Source of the DNA: Poecilobothrus nobilitatus
Taxonomy: Eukaryota; Arthropoda; Insecta; Diptera; Dolichopodidae
Direction: 5' to 3'
DNA length: 64,000 nt
Assembly: GCA_947095535.1 (NCBI GenBank)
Contig: OX352772.1
Span: forward strand, 313,358,018-313,422,017
Shown in pieces: positions 38,570 through 49,489 of this stretch. The notes under the pieces are model-generated. The model did no database searches. It was not told the DNA's origin and was given only the letters and a program-made list of their open reading frames with translations. Position numbers and translations under genes: made by a program. The stretch's first letter is position 1. Each line of letters opens with the position of its first letter.

Positions 38570-40620
38570 ATATATAGTTTCCATTAATATTAAGTTTATT
38601 TAAATCTATTGGTATTTGATTTATTAGAGAATGTCTATTGTAATGATAAATTATTGGTATTTTATTCGTATTTTCTATTAAATTATTTTTATCTATAGAA
38701 AAATGAAGCTCACGGGTGGACTAAAACCGGATTTTAAAGTTTTTATTAGGTATTCGTCATTTTCATAACATGGCAGGTATATCAAAGATTTTTTTTCTAC
38801 TCGTCTACTTCTATCAATATGATTTCGGATTAACCGAATTATAAAGTTATCAATTCTATCATTAATTTAGCGTGTTGATAAATAGTTTTATTTGAGAGAA
38901 AATGTATACAGTTTGTTTGAGCTTTTCTGTATAAGTTATTACAGTTTCTTATACATTTTCGTTCAAATGCACGCATTTTTTGCATTGTTGAACCACTTAT
39001 GTTACACCATATAGGAGAACCATACGTTAATATAGGTCTTATGAAACTTTTGTAACATATAGTTTTTACTTTGCTACAAAGAAACTTTGAATATGAGTAT
39101 TAAACTTCATTAGATAATCAAAATGTAGATCCAAGTATTTGACACTGTTTGAATTTTTGATTTTGGTTCCGTTTGGAGTCTTAGTATTAAATCTTCTCCA
39201 GTTTTTCCTTACGCATGCTATTTACCTTTACATATGTGTTTCGATACAATATTGCTTCGCATTTTCCGTACTTTATTTTTAGTTTCTATCTGTTACAGCA
39301 TCTAAGTATAGTAACTTTATTGAATTGTTTCTACTGTAAACTACACTGCACGCTTATTAAATTTTAGATCATCTGCGAATGCAATACTGTAATTAGGCCC
39401 TAAATTAATGTTTAGGGAATTCACAAGTTATCTTATAAAGACTTATTCTAATATTTACCTATGCTTAGACTAAACTAAACTAAATGAAAGCATACTATGA
39501 GCTAACAGTACTAAACGAACTAAATCTTTTATAAGAATATTATTTAAATTATTACATTTAATATTGAAATCAATAGTGTAAATTCACAAGTTATCTTATA
39601 AAGATGTTAAATAATATCGGCGAATTTACAGTTCCTTGTTGAAGCTCGTTGTCTATATAGAACTCTTTAGAGTATTTCTTATTTGAAGAAGCTACTCTAA
39701 AAGTTCTATATCGAATTATATCATTGAATGGAAACACAAGATATGTAAGGGATATTTAACATTTTATAAACCAAAACATCGAGCCAAACAGTGTCAAATG
39801 CTTTTCTAAATCAGTAAAGCATACTGTTTGGCAGTTTTGAGCGTTTATGTGCCTACATATGTCCGATAAACGTTTCGTCGTGGTGTATGTAGTTCTATGT
39901 TTAAAACAGAAACCAAATTGATTTAGGGGAATTACATTTTATTTTTTCGGTTTCTATAATGAGATACCAGTTAACCAGTATCTCTAATATTTTACTGATA
40001 TTTGATAGAAGTCTAATCGGTCTGTATACATTAGGATCGCTACTATTTTTTACCTGGCTTTTTTATTCCAACTATTTTTGCTTTGTCCCAAGTTTTTGGA
40101 AAATAGCTTCTATTTAAGCACCTGTTAAATAATATACAATATTTTTCAATTAGAATGTTAGGTAAATGTTTTAATACAATGTTTGGTATGTTACCCAAAC
40201 CTGCGAAGGTTTTATTATTTAGATTTTAAAAAAAATTCTTTTAGATTGTTCATTGTCGTAAAGTAGCTTCTTTTAGTTTGGTTGACTGTAAGTTTATGTG
40301 GTTGAAATTGGTCATTAAATTTGACGAGTTTATAGTCATTTCTCAGGTTATTTTGAAGAACGTTACTTAAATTATGTATTGTCAAATTAATATTGTTGTT
40401 AAACATCTTTGAGCAATAAAAATACTAAAAAGCAAAAATAGACGAATCGTATTGCCTACTTTTAGGAGAATAAAAATAATGCTTTGCAAAAAAGTAATCA
40501 TTAACGATTTTATTTAGTTGATATTTCAAATGTAAAATTTTTAAAATTTTTGTTCTTGAGTGTTCTGTTCAAAAAGAAAATTATAAGCATTTTTAAGCAT
40601 AATACATTTGGATTTGGAAA
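38570..40620 (-). mobile_element. Degenerate Jockey-like non-LTR retrotransposon with reverse transcriptase motifs
   Basis: The minus strand carries, in order with frameshifts and stops, most of a Jockey-type RT region. The pieces are KTWDKAKIVGIKKPGKK, then DPNVYRPIRLLSNISKILE, and NQFGF near 39930. Next come DLEKAFDTVWLDVLVYKM (one frameshift), LQQGTVNSPILFNIF, and the catalytic FADD box as SIAFADDLK. Then follow NSVKYL with LHFDYLMKFNTHI, SFIRPILTYGSPIWCNISGS, and a C-terminal tail including EKKSLIYLPCYENDEYLIK. The endonuclease region was not found. The 3' end (lower coordinate) abuts a family A element, suggesting the LINE landed in it. No intact ORF remains. Confidence 0.88.
39442..39580. 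mobile_element. 139-bp insertion inside the Jockey-like LINE, flanked by 24-bp direct repeats
   Basis: The LINE coding sequence is broken here by 139 bp of unrelated AT-rich DNA. Identical 24-base copies of the adjoining LINE sequence lie at 39418-39441 and 39581-39604. Removing the insert and one copy restores an aligned RT reading. About 43 bp of the insert (39538-39580) closely resembles 43141-43184 elsewhere in the window, so it is a repeated sequence. A target-site duplication is the simplest reading, though 24 bp is long. Confidence 0.6.
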
Positions 40621-40903
40621 ATAAGTAAAATAGTTTTAGTTCAAAAATTATCTTTTAAAATATATGCTTATTATCTTTAAGAAGTATCTTTCAATTTAGT
40701 ATATTTTATGATTTTAATCACTCATTTTTAAAAGTTAATGTGGATGGATCTACTCATAGAATCGATTTTAAACTGTTTTGAGCTTTAAAGGAAACTTTAA
40801 ATAATTAAAAAGATACTATAAATCTATAATAATTTAATTTTTTTTTTTAATTATTTTCATATTTTTATACATTAAGTTTTTGTTTTTTTTTTTTTCATTG
40901 CAG

Positions 40904-41178
40904 GTGAAGAATTACTTTCAGAATTTATGAATTCAGTAGATGATGAAGAAGCACGAAAACATAAATATAAAAAACATAAATTAAAAAAGAAATTAAAAAA
41001 ATTAGCAATACCATTACTTTTAGCATACAAATTAAAATTTTTTCTTTTAATACCTTTATTAATTGGTGGATTGGTATTGTTAGTTGGAGCAACTGGAACT
41101 GCTGGATTTTTTTTTGCATTATTTGCTGCTGTTATGAGTCTTAAATCAGAATCATTACATTTTAAGGGGGATCGTTAA
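40904..41178 (+). CDS. Exon 2 of the Osiris-like gene: basic patch and hydrophobic C-terminal module
   Basis: This terminal coding exon encodes the end of a 370-residue protein. It follows a textbook acceptor: a long T tract, then CATTGCAG ending at 40903. It starts in phase 1, so exon 1's final G plus GT makes Gly. The peptide begins with an acidic segment (EELLSEFMNSVDDEEA). A Lys/His-rich patch (KHKYKKHKLKKKLKKL) follows, then two hydrophobic stretches around LAIPLLLAYKLKFFLLIPLL and IGGLVLLVGATGTAGFFFAL, then a short polar tail to a TAA at 41176. From general knowledge, insect Osiris (DUF1676) proteins end in a basic stretch, a Leu/Ala/Gly-rich hydrophobic segment and an LK-type motif. 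They act in cuticle and apical secretory traffic. The paired cysteines and a clear AQxLAY motif were not seen, so a distant or different family remains possible. Confidence 0.85.
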
Positions 41179-41274
41179 TATTTAATTATTTTTTATTGTA
41201 GGATCAAAATGGAATTACATCAATTTTTTTTTTTTTTTTTTTTTAATTTTTACTTCTTAATGTGTCACGTACAA

Positions 41275-41280
41275 AATAAA
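41275..41280 (+). promoter_or_regulatory. Candidate polyadenylation signal of the Osiris-like gene
   Basis: AATAAA lies about 100 bp after the stop codon. Further AATAAA-like words follow near 41303-41330 and 41785-41810. In DNA this A-rich the motif is common by chance, so the exact site is uncertain. Confidence 0.35.
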
Positions 41281-41834
41281 AATTAAAAACAAAATTATAT
41301 AAAATAAAAAAAAAAAAAAATAAATAATAAACCTATCTATAGGTTAAAAAATTAAACGAAAAATATATATAGGTATATGCATATATAGATTTTCTTTGGT
41401 AGGTATTTATTTTTAGATATTTTAAATAATTTTATTTTTTTTCAGAAAAATATTTTAAATTGGTTTAATTAAAATAATAGTTGGTTTTTTAATAATTAAT
41501 TTTTTTTAAATAAAATGTTCATTTCAGGATTTTAAATTAAAAAAAAACAAATCCATTTAAATTATATTGAAAAAATTAAATAAAAGATATTGTATTAATT
41601 TTATTTAACAAAACAAAAAAAAAACGTTTTATTGAATTTTTTTTATTGTATAAATCAAATAATCAATGCAAAATTTTTTACAATTTTATATATAAATTAA
41701 AAAAAAGAACTTCTTCCAACAAAAAAAAAATTATTAAAACCTATAAATAAAAAATAATTAATTGAAAATGTTGAAAATGGATAAATAAAGTGCAATAGAA
41801 AATAAAAATAAAATGAACTTTTAATTCAAATAAA

Positions 41835-42838
41835 AACTAGGAAGAGTGCAGTAGAGTAGACTGTGTCAACTCTGGGATACCCGTATGAACGTAATATATC
41901 CTGTTTCTATAAAACTTGATCATCTTTTAAAAACATTCAGATGTTTTAGTACCGAACTACAGAGATATATTTATGGAAATTGTGGAGTTGTATGACAGTT
42001 ACCCGAATCTATTGCGCCTAGCTTCATTAAGTTCCAAGAAATGCAAGAAGCCTGAACCGGCTGCTTTAGACCAATCAAATTTGACAAAAGTTTTTGGCAT
42101 GCAACTCGACACTTTTTCACTAAATTTCAGATAGCTAGCTTCAAGAGACACTGAGTTATTTTCATTTAAAGAGGAAGTTGTATAGCAACTATCCGAACCT
42201 GTCATATCATCACAACCAAATTTTACAGAAGTTGTTGCCAAAAAACTGGATCATCATTTGCAAAATTTCAGATACCTAGATTGAATAGACACTGGGTTAT
42301 TTCCATTTAAAGAAAGAAGTTGTATGGCAGCTACTCGAACCCGGCGGCCGAAAATGCTGGAGTTAAATAGCAAAACTAATAATTTTGCAAAAGTGACGTA
42401 AAAAAAATATCAGCCTCTTAGCTCCTTTATTTTTTGAGTTAGCGTACGGACGGACACTGAGTTATTTTCATTTAAAAAGAGAAGTTGTATGGCAGCTATC
42501 CGAACCCGTCGTACCACCACAACCAAATTTTCATTTAAAGAAAGAAGTTGTATGGCAGCTACTCGAACGCGGCGGCCAAAAATGCTGGAGTTAAATAGCA
42601 AAACTAACAATTTTGCAAAAGTGACGTAAAAAAAATTTCAGCCTCCTAGCTTCTTTTTTTTTTTGAGTTATCGTGCGGACGGACGGACGGACGGACGTAC
42701 ATGGCTTAATCGACTCAGAATTCGAATCTGAGCCGATCCATACCTTTGACACTATATCTAGCTCGACTCCTTTAAGGTGTCACAAACGTAATGGCAAATT
42801 TATTATACCCTTGAACATAGTTCATACGGGTATAAAAA
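41835..42838 (+). mobile_element. Family A element, about 1 kb, with internal duplication
   Basis: It is the longest A copy, about 650 bp past the stop codon of the Osiris-like gene. It runs from AACTAGGAAGAGTGCAG to an end hairpin (TTATACCC...CATACGGGTATAA, 42802-42835). The block from the TGTATGGCAGCTAC motif to the GGAC tract is present twice (about 42312-42440 and 42545-42690). A five-unit GGAC tract lies at 42677-42697. Confidence 0.78.
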
Positions 42839-44021
42839 TTAATAATGTTCATTGGTTTGAATAAAAGTGTGCGTATATCTCTTTTTTTTATTTATTTTAT
42901 TTTATTTATTTTATTTGCCTCGAATTCAAATTATATTTTACATTTGACATTTTAATATAGTGATACAGGAAATCCTTTACAAACTATAGAATCTTTTGTA
43001 CTTTGAATTGTGAAACTAAACATTTTAATCTTATAATTATTTAACTCGACTAGGCAAAAGTAAAATGGCAAAACAAAATCTTCTAATTAAAATTTTTATA
43101 TAAGTTTTTATATAAGTTTTTTTTTGTTTTTAAACTAAACGTTATTTGAATTATTATATTTAATATTGAAATCAATGGTGTAAATATTAATTAAATCATA
43201 TAAATATTTAACTCGTGACAGACCGTGAAGTTTCTTGGTTGAGAAATAAAACGATAAATTGTTTAAGGTTAGAGGTTAGAGTATTAGAGGTTATTTTGCT
43301 TTGATATTATTATGTAAAAAATCTATAAATTTTGGCATTGTACTTTTCGTGAAGTGGCGGTCGGTCCTGTGATGGAGACAGCTGATTTTTTTATGTTAAA
43401 TTACAAATGAGTATTTATACGAGGAATCATAACATTTTTCTTTAAAATTTTTAATTCTATATTTTGTTACATTATTATAGTATATAATTCAGTAACCTTA
43501 AAACACAACAGCGTTTGATAAAAAAAAATATTTGAAATATAAAAGAATTATAATATAATTAAAATATGATATTATAATATAGTTTTAAATATAATTAATG
43601 ATTTATTAAAGAAATATTTAACAAACTGGAAAATATTAAAAAAAGAACAAAATAAAAAGCCAAAGAAATCATAAGACTTGAATCTTAAAACTCAAATTAA
43701 ATGATAAATGAAAGTAACTAATAAATACCCTATCAAAGACAAAATCAAATTTCAGAGCAAAATACAAGTAGGTTAAAATTTGAAATTTATCATAATATGA
43801 CTAAAATATACATAAATTATATAATTCATTAAAAATTGTAATAGAAACTAAAGGTACCTATTAAAAAAATGTTTTATACTATAAAGTTATATTAGGCTAT
43901 CGTGCCACTTGCAATTGGCCGTATCAACACTTTATTTTCATATTGAATTTTACTGATATTTTTAACATCTGCAAGATATTTTCTACATCATTTAGTAATA
44001 TTTTCTTTATATATCAATTTT

Positions 44022-44133
44022 ATTCAGCAACATTTTCATGATGCATCAATATCATTCAGCACTTTAATGATGCATCAATATAATTCAGCAACATTTTCAT
44101 AATGCATCATCCACATTCAGCAGGATTTTCAAG
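44022..44133 (+). repeat. Tandem repeat of about 30 bp
   Basis: Four units beginning ATTCAGCA (44022, 44054, 44083, 44115), of 32, 29, 32 and about 19 bases. Each of the first three contains AATGCATCA or GATGCATCA. A weaker trace of the unit precedes it at about 43985-44021. Confidence 0.75.
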
Positions 44134-44171
44134 TTGTAATTTAAAGTTGTAATCACATCATTTAGTCCCTT

Positions 44172-44812
44172 TTTAGTGCATTTCCAAAAAAATTTTGCAA
44201 AAATGTGAAAAATTTTGAAAAAATGTGTCTGAGTTTTTTTTTTTTATTTTTATTTTAAATATCTTTTTTACAGGATAGTTTACAATTTACATATATAAAT
44301 TTGTAATTTGAACAATTAAGACCTTAGCCTAAGCTGTGCGGTCGTATAATTTAGTATATGCGTTTTATAAATATTTTTTCAACAATTCTTCAAGTATGTT
44401 TTTATTATACATTTCTTTACTTATAATCTAAAAATATGATTAGTGCAATCAATACAAAATGTATACACATATATCTTTTATATCTTTTCTTTTCTTTAAT
44501 TAAACAAAAATTGGTCACTAATTCTCTTTTTAAAGTTTTCACTCTATCCGTTCGTGCTTCCGACTGTGCATCTGTTTACAAAACTTCTACAACGTTAAAG
44601 ATGGAGAAAAAAAAAATTTCAACCATTGGTAGATATAATAAAAAAATTAATGTTGTAGAACAACTTTTTGATGTAGCCCCATATATTACGGACCTGCAGC
44701 TCCTCCAACTTTGAAAAAGTCCTATTTTTAAATGCCTATATCTCATGTTCTACTTAACATTTTTTCAATCTGAAAATGCCATTTTTATTTACCTTTTTTA
44801 CCTTTCGATATT
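44172..44812 (+). mobile_element. Family C element interrupted by about 300 bp
   Basis: The first 60 bases (TAGTGCATTTCC to AAATGTGTCTGAG) and the GTTTACAAAACTTCTAC interior are separated by unrelated AT-rich DNA (about 44233-44530) beginning with a T run, which looks like a nested insertion. The open frame at 44436 is part of this chimera and not a gene. Confidence 0.6.
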
Positions 44813-45190
44813 GAACAATGTAGTTTATTATGATATACTTTGATAACCTCATCTGGACTTAACCTCTAAAAAAGGAAAATAAAAAAAGAATTATTTAAAA
44901 TTATTTAAAGCTATTTAAGACCATTCATAATCGGTTATACCTACTTTAAAATGTATTACTAAAACACATTTTTCAATCATCACTTCATTGATTTTAAAAA
45001 GTAACAATTTTTAGATTTATCTTTAAAATAATCATAAAAAACATATCTTTTTAGTAAAAAAATCACCATAACTAAAAATATATTTTTTTATTTAGAAGGA
45101 TTTTCAAGTTTATAAAATATTTTCACAAATTTTTTTTTATGCTCCAAAAACTTTTAAATAAATGTTTTGTCAATTTATAAAATATTTCTT

Positions 45191-45319
45191 CGAATCTCAC
45201 ACACGTCGTAAGAATAATTCCTCCTTACGATATTTATAGCCACGTCTAAAAAAGAAAGGCTGTGTAATTTCCTTGTATATATGTGGATTAACTAAAAAAA
45301 AAAACAAAAAAAAAACATA
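45191..45319 (+). mobile_element. 5'-truncated tRNA-derived SINE copy
   Basis: The copy starts inside box B (TTCGAATCTCACACACG) and runs through the body to a long A-rich tail at 45296-45319. The tRNA promoter boxes are mostly lost. Confidence 0.75.
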
Positions 45320-45851
45320 ATAAAAAAATAAAGAAAAAATCAATTTAAATAATTATAAAGAAAAAGAAAAATGATAACTGCGAATTTTGTTAAATATACA
45401 CTAATAATAAAAATATGTCCTTCACAGTTATTAAAAAGCACCATCAATTTGAGTTATAATTAATAGAAGTAACAAGGAGAACTAAAATTATAAAAAAAAA
45501 TTATTGGATATTTCCATTTTCAATTGTTGTTTTGTGGGCAATTGAAGAAAATATTCTTCTAAAGTTTAAAACTATGATTTTCATCAATGAATCATCAATG
45601 AATCATCAATGAATGTTCTATTAAAAGTACTATTTATGTTTTGATTGTTAAACTAAAGTCTTTAAAATTCTTAAATTATTAACTTTTGTAGAGTCATAGA
45701 GATTGGGGTAATTTTTCTCTTGCACTACTCTTCTTCAATCTTTAATTGTTTTCAACCCTTGTGTTTCTGGTAAAATCAATTTAAATGTTTCCGATTTTTG
45801 TGTTTTTGATAGACTTAATTACAAGATATTTAAGAGAAGATAAAAATACTA

Positions 45852-45900
45852 ATGGAAAATACTAACACTTGTATACAAAGTGTGTTATTGGCTGCCATAG
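45852..45900 (+). CDS. Candidate first coding exon with consensus donor
   Basis: From ATG at 45852 the sequence reads MENTNTCIQSVLLAAI. One base later it meets a perfect donor (ATAG followed by GTAAGT at 45901), phase 1. The preceding 200 bases are somewhat less AT-rich and could be a 5' UTR. The -3 base is a pyrimidine, which is weak context, but +4 is G. No downstream exon could be assigned with confidence. A strong acceptor at 53205 (CTCTTTTTCAG) is one possibility. The product is unknown. Confidence 0.25.
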
Positions 45901-46431
45901 GTAAGTCGACATTAACGATATATTATAATAAAGTGTTAATTTACAATCAAATAATTTAACATACGTCGGTGTTCGGGTAAAACTGACCAAACGCCATTGA
46001 AATATGATTGACATATATATTTAGTTCATCAGTTCTACTCTACGCTATATTCTTTCTACGTAAAAATGCTCAAATACGAATTTTAAAATAAAAGCTTAAA
46101 TATGACAAATTTGAATAAATAGCATTTGGTCACTTTTGCTATGGTTATATGACAATTCAACTTTGGAGTTGTACCAAACAAATACATATTAAAAAAATAC
46201 AAACATTTCTAAATAAACATTTGTAAATAAATTCACATATTACTTTAACATTCCAATACTGTTATTTCCTGTAGTCAACCATACCCATACTTTGATACTA
46301 CATGGTCATAACGTCATTTTCTGAAGTCAAACCGGCATAGCTATACTAATCCTACAAATCCTACCTAATGTCGTAATTGCTGTCTGGTATGCGCGTATAA
46401 TTATTATATTCATAGAGATTTATCAATTGTC

Positions 46432-46690
46432 AAAGTTATAGATGAAATAAAGAGATATACTATAAACCATAAAGATCATCTAGAAAGGAATATAAATGTA
46501 GAGCTGCTCTACTTATAAAAAATCATGGAGTCTTTAGCCTTTAAGATATACAGATTTCCTTAGGGAAAGTACATAAGATACATTAAAAAAAACCCAAAAA
46601 TAAATGGCTAGTCAATTCGACTAGTTTTAATAGAAGAAGAGTGGCATGCATTGTGTTACGACATATTTTTTGAAGATTCCCACCAAATGA
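46432..46690 (+). pseudogene. Possible decayed coding sequence of unknown origin
   Basis: A 28-codon open stretch (KVIDEIKRYTINHKDHLERN and on) ends in a stop. After it, protein-like segments continue in shifted frames, such as KIMESLAFKIYRF and EEEWHALCYDIFFED. The composition looks more like eroded coding DNA, perhaps from a transposon, than neutral AT-rich sequence. No family was recognised. Confidence 0.2.
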
Positions 46691-47055
46691 TGGTGAAAAA
46701 AAACTACAAAAAATCCTTCAAAGATTGGCCATAATGCGGTATAAAAATGTAATTTCATACTAATTAAAATAACTGAAATCTAAATGAAATTGAAATACGT
46801 TGCGAGTATTCTACTCTTAACTTTTCTGGATATTTTATGAACATCAGTAAGATAAAGCTAATTTAATTTAATTAAACTTACATGAAGATGAATATTTCTT
46901 AAATTCTAATAAAATATGTTTAGATATACATAATTTGATAAAATTCTTTCAACTCACAAATTGATCAATTTCTTTGAAACATCTGGGGAAATATTTTAAG
47001 GTTATTGCCAATCTCACATATTATTTTTTTTTAATTTTATATTCGTAATTTCTTT

Positions 47056-47948
47056 GTGGCCGTCCGTCCGTCCGCACGATAACTCAAAAAATAAAGGAGC
47101 TAGGAGGCTGAAATTTTTTTTACGACACTTTTGCAAAATTGTTAGTTTTGCTATTTAAATCCAACATTTTCGGTCGGGGTTCGAGTAGCTGCCATACAAC
47201 TTCTATCTTTATATAGAAATAACTCAGTATCTATTCAAGCTAGGTTTCTGAAATTTTGCAAATGATGATCAAGTTTTATGGCAACAACTTTTGTAAGATT
47301 TGGTTGTGGTGGTGCCGCGGGTTCGGGTAGCTGCCATACAACTTCTCCGTTTAAATGAGAATAACCCAGTGTCTATTGAAGCTAGGAACCTGAAATTTAG
47401 TAAAGAGGTGTCGAGTTATAGGCCAACAACTTTTGTAAAATTTGGTTGGTCTAGAGCAGCCGGTTCAGGCTTCTTGCACCTCTTGGAACCTAATGAAGCT
47501 AGGCGTCTGAAATTTTGCAAATGATGATCAAGTTTTATGGCAACAACTTTTGTAAAATTTGGTTGTGGTGGTGCCGCGGGTTCGGGTAGCTGCCATACAA
47601 CTTCTCCGTTTAAATGAGAATAACCCAGTGTCTATTGAAGCTAGGAACCTGAAATTTAGTAAAGAGGTGTCGAGTTATAGACCAACAACTTTTGTAAAAT
47701 TTGGTTGGTCTAGAGCAGTCGGTTCAGGCTTCTTGCACCTCTTGGAACTTAATGAAGCTAGGCGCAATAGATTCAGGTAGCTGTCATACAACTCCACAAT
47801 TTACATAAATATATCTCTGTAGTTCGGTACTAAAACATCTGAATGTTTTTAAAAGATGATCAAGTTTTATAGAAACAGGATATATTACGTTCATACGGGT
47901 ATCCCAGAGTTGACACAGCCTACTCTACTGCAATCTTCCTCGTTTTTA
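47056..47948 (-). mobile_element. Family A element, minus orientation, with 259-bp tandem duplication
   Basis: The 5' end is at 47948 (CGAGGAAGATTGCAG on the minus strand). The element runs down to a GTCC tract at 47059-47076 and lacks the last 150 or so bases with the end hairpin. A 259-bp block (about 47257-47515) is repeated almost perfectly at 47516-47775, which creates two near-identical open frames at 47300 and 47559. These are not genes. Confidence 0.78.
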
Positions 47949-49489
47949 CATATTATTATTTTGCATATCTACTAAAACATTCTTATCCCCTAAAGTTGAA
48001 ACAATTTTGAAATTTCAAAACTTTTAAAATCATTAAATTTCGAAATTTTTAAAACTGATTCTTATTTTTTTATGATTGCAATACTTTCTTTGTATTGTAT
48101 GTATTAAAAAATATGAAAAATTAAAAAAATGGAATGCAAACAAGGACAATAAAACTGTGCGTTATTTTTTTTTTTTTCAATTTTATTCACTTGAATTTCC
48201 TGAATCCTGATTTAATCATTAAAATAAAAAAACAAGTATAGGTATATATTTTATTTTAATTATGCAAGACTTTTTTTTTATTTTGGTGTCTATATAGGCC
48301 ATCTGTTACCACCATTAAACTGAAAGATAATCGAGTTAAAAATGTTTTCAAATAAAAAAAATGGATCCTTTTGCATTAAAATTAAAACAATGATGTTGAA
48401 TAAGTTGTTTGGTTGAACTTGTGAATAAAGTTAACTTTTATTTTAATTTTTTTTTTTTTTTGATGTTTATTATTTGGTACATGAAAACATTTTTACGACT
48501 TCATAAATTTCATTTTATTATATACATTTAAATACTTTATTGTATTTTAATTTCTTAAAATTAAAACTAAAGCCAAAAATAAAGCGCGTAGGTATTATCT
48601 GTTTGAATTAAAAACTTTTAAATTTAAATGCTATATAAAACAAAAAAAAAAATATTTAAACAAAAACATGCTTTTGTACAGTTTATACAAATTTGTATAG
48701 TAAAAAAACAAAACTTTAATTGTGTAAAGTCTTGGGAATACAAAAATTATTAAGATATTGGTATATGGATGAGTAGGAAATTTAGAATTTTTAATAAAAT
48801 TATTGTAATCTAACCAAGCATCATAAATAGTAGAAAATAATAAAGAATAAAAAGTATAAGTTTATTTAAATATTTCATTTTTTATTATTAAAATATCGCA
48901 ACAGTTAACAACAGAACTATGGATAATTTTCAATCATTTAAATAAAAATTAATGAACACAATTTAAAAAAAAATTATCTAATGGGTTAATTTAGTTGAGT
49001 AAATAAAGTCTTTTAAATTTATTAAATCGGTTTAAGGAATTTTTTACAGAACGTTTTCTATAAGCTCTTAAATAAATCAATTTACAAATTTTGCAGCGAA
49101 ACAACTGAACAACTGAATGCAGCCATTTTAAAGAAATATACATATCCATCAACAGAAAAACCGATTTTTCATTTTTCTATTATTAGTATGAAGTAGTCCA
49201 GAAAAAAGAAACGAAAAACTCTTGAATGGAAAGGCAATGTAAATAAAGTCACAAAAACTCCCTCATAAAAGCATAAACAAAAAACATAAGCAATGCTAGA
49301 TGTCAAGATTAACTTATCTAGAATAAAAAAAACTCAAGATTGTTGATAGAAAATAATCGAATAAGTTAGTCTATATGATATACCTCTATACCTGTTTTTT
49401 TAATTGTATGAGGTTGCAGAAAACAGACCAATACGTATATCATATAAAACTTGTAATTAAATTAAAGCAAAATATATTATTAAAATAAG
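47949..49489. other. No gene identified
   Basis: AT-rich DNA with many A/T homopolymers. No repeat family or frame worth noting was seen. Confidence 0.45.

Larger units (their letters stand above)
35990..40903 (+). other. Intron of the Osiris-like gene, filled with nested mobile elements
   Basis: The intron is bounded by GTAAGT at 35990 and a T-tract CAG at 40901-40903. It is 4,914 bp long and phase 1. In order it holds AT-rich sequence, a minus-strand LINE relic with a nested SINE (36350-37315), unremarkable AT-rich DNA, a family A element (37990-38565), and a second minus-strand LINE relic (38570 to about 40620) with a 139-bp insert. About 280 bp of plain AT-rich sequence precedes the acceptor. 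Both LINEs are antisense to the gene. Confidence 0.8.

Noticed and set aside
40215..40406. 63-codon minus-strand frame starting MFNNNINL
   Set aside because: It is a fragment of the Jockey-like LINE polyprotein, since RT motifs follow directly downstream.
40925..41119. Hydrophobic minus-strand frame
   Set aside because: It is the antisense shadow of exon 2 of the Osiris-like gene.
47300..47780. Two near-identical 73-74 codon frames that look like a paralogous gene pair
   Set aside because: They are the two units of a 259-bp tandem duplication within a non-coding repeat.
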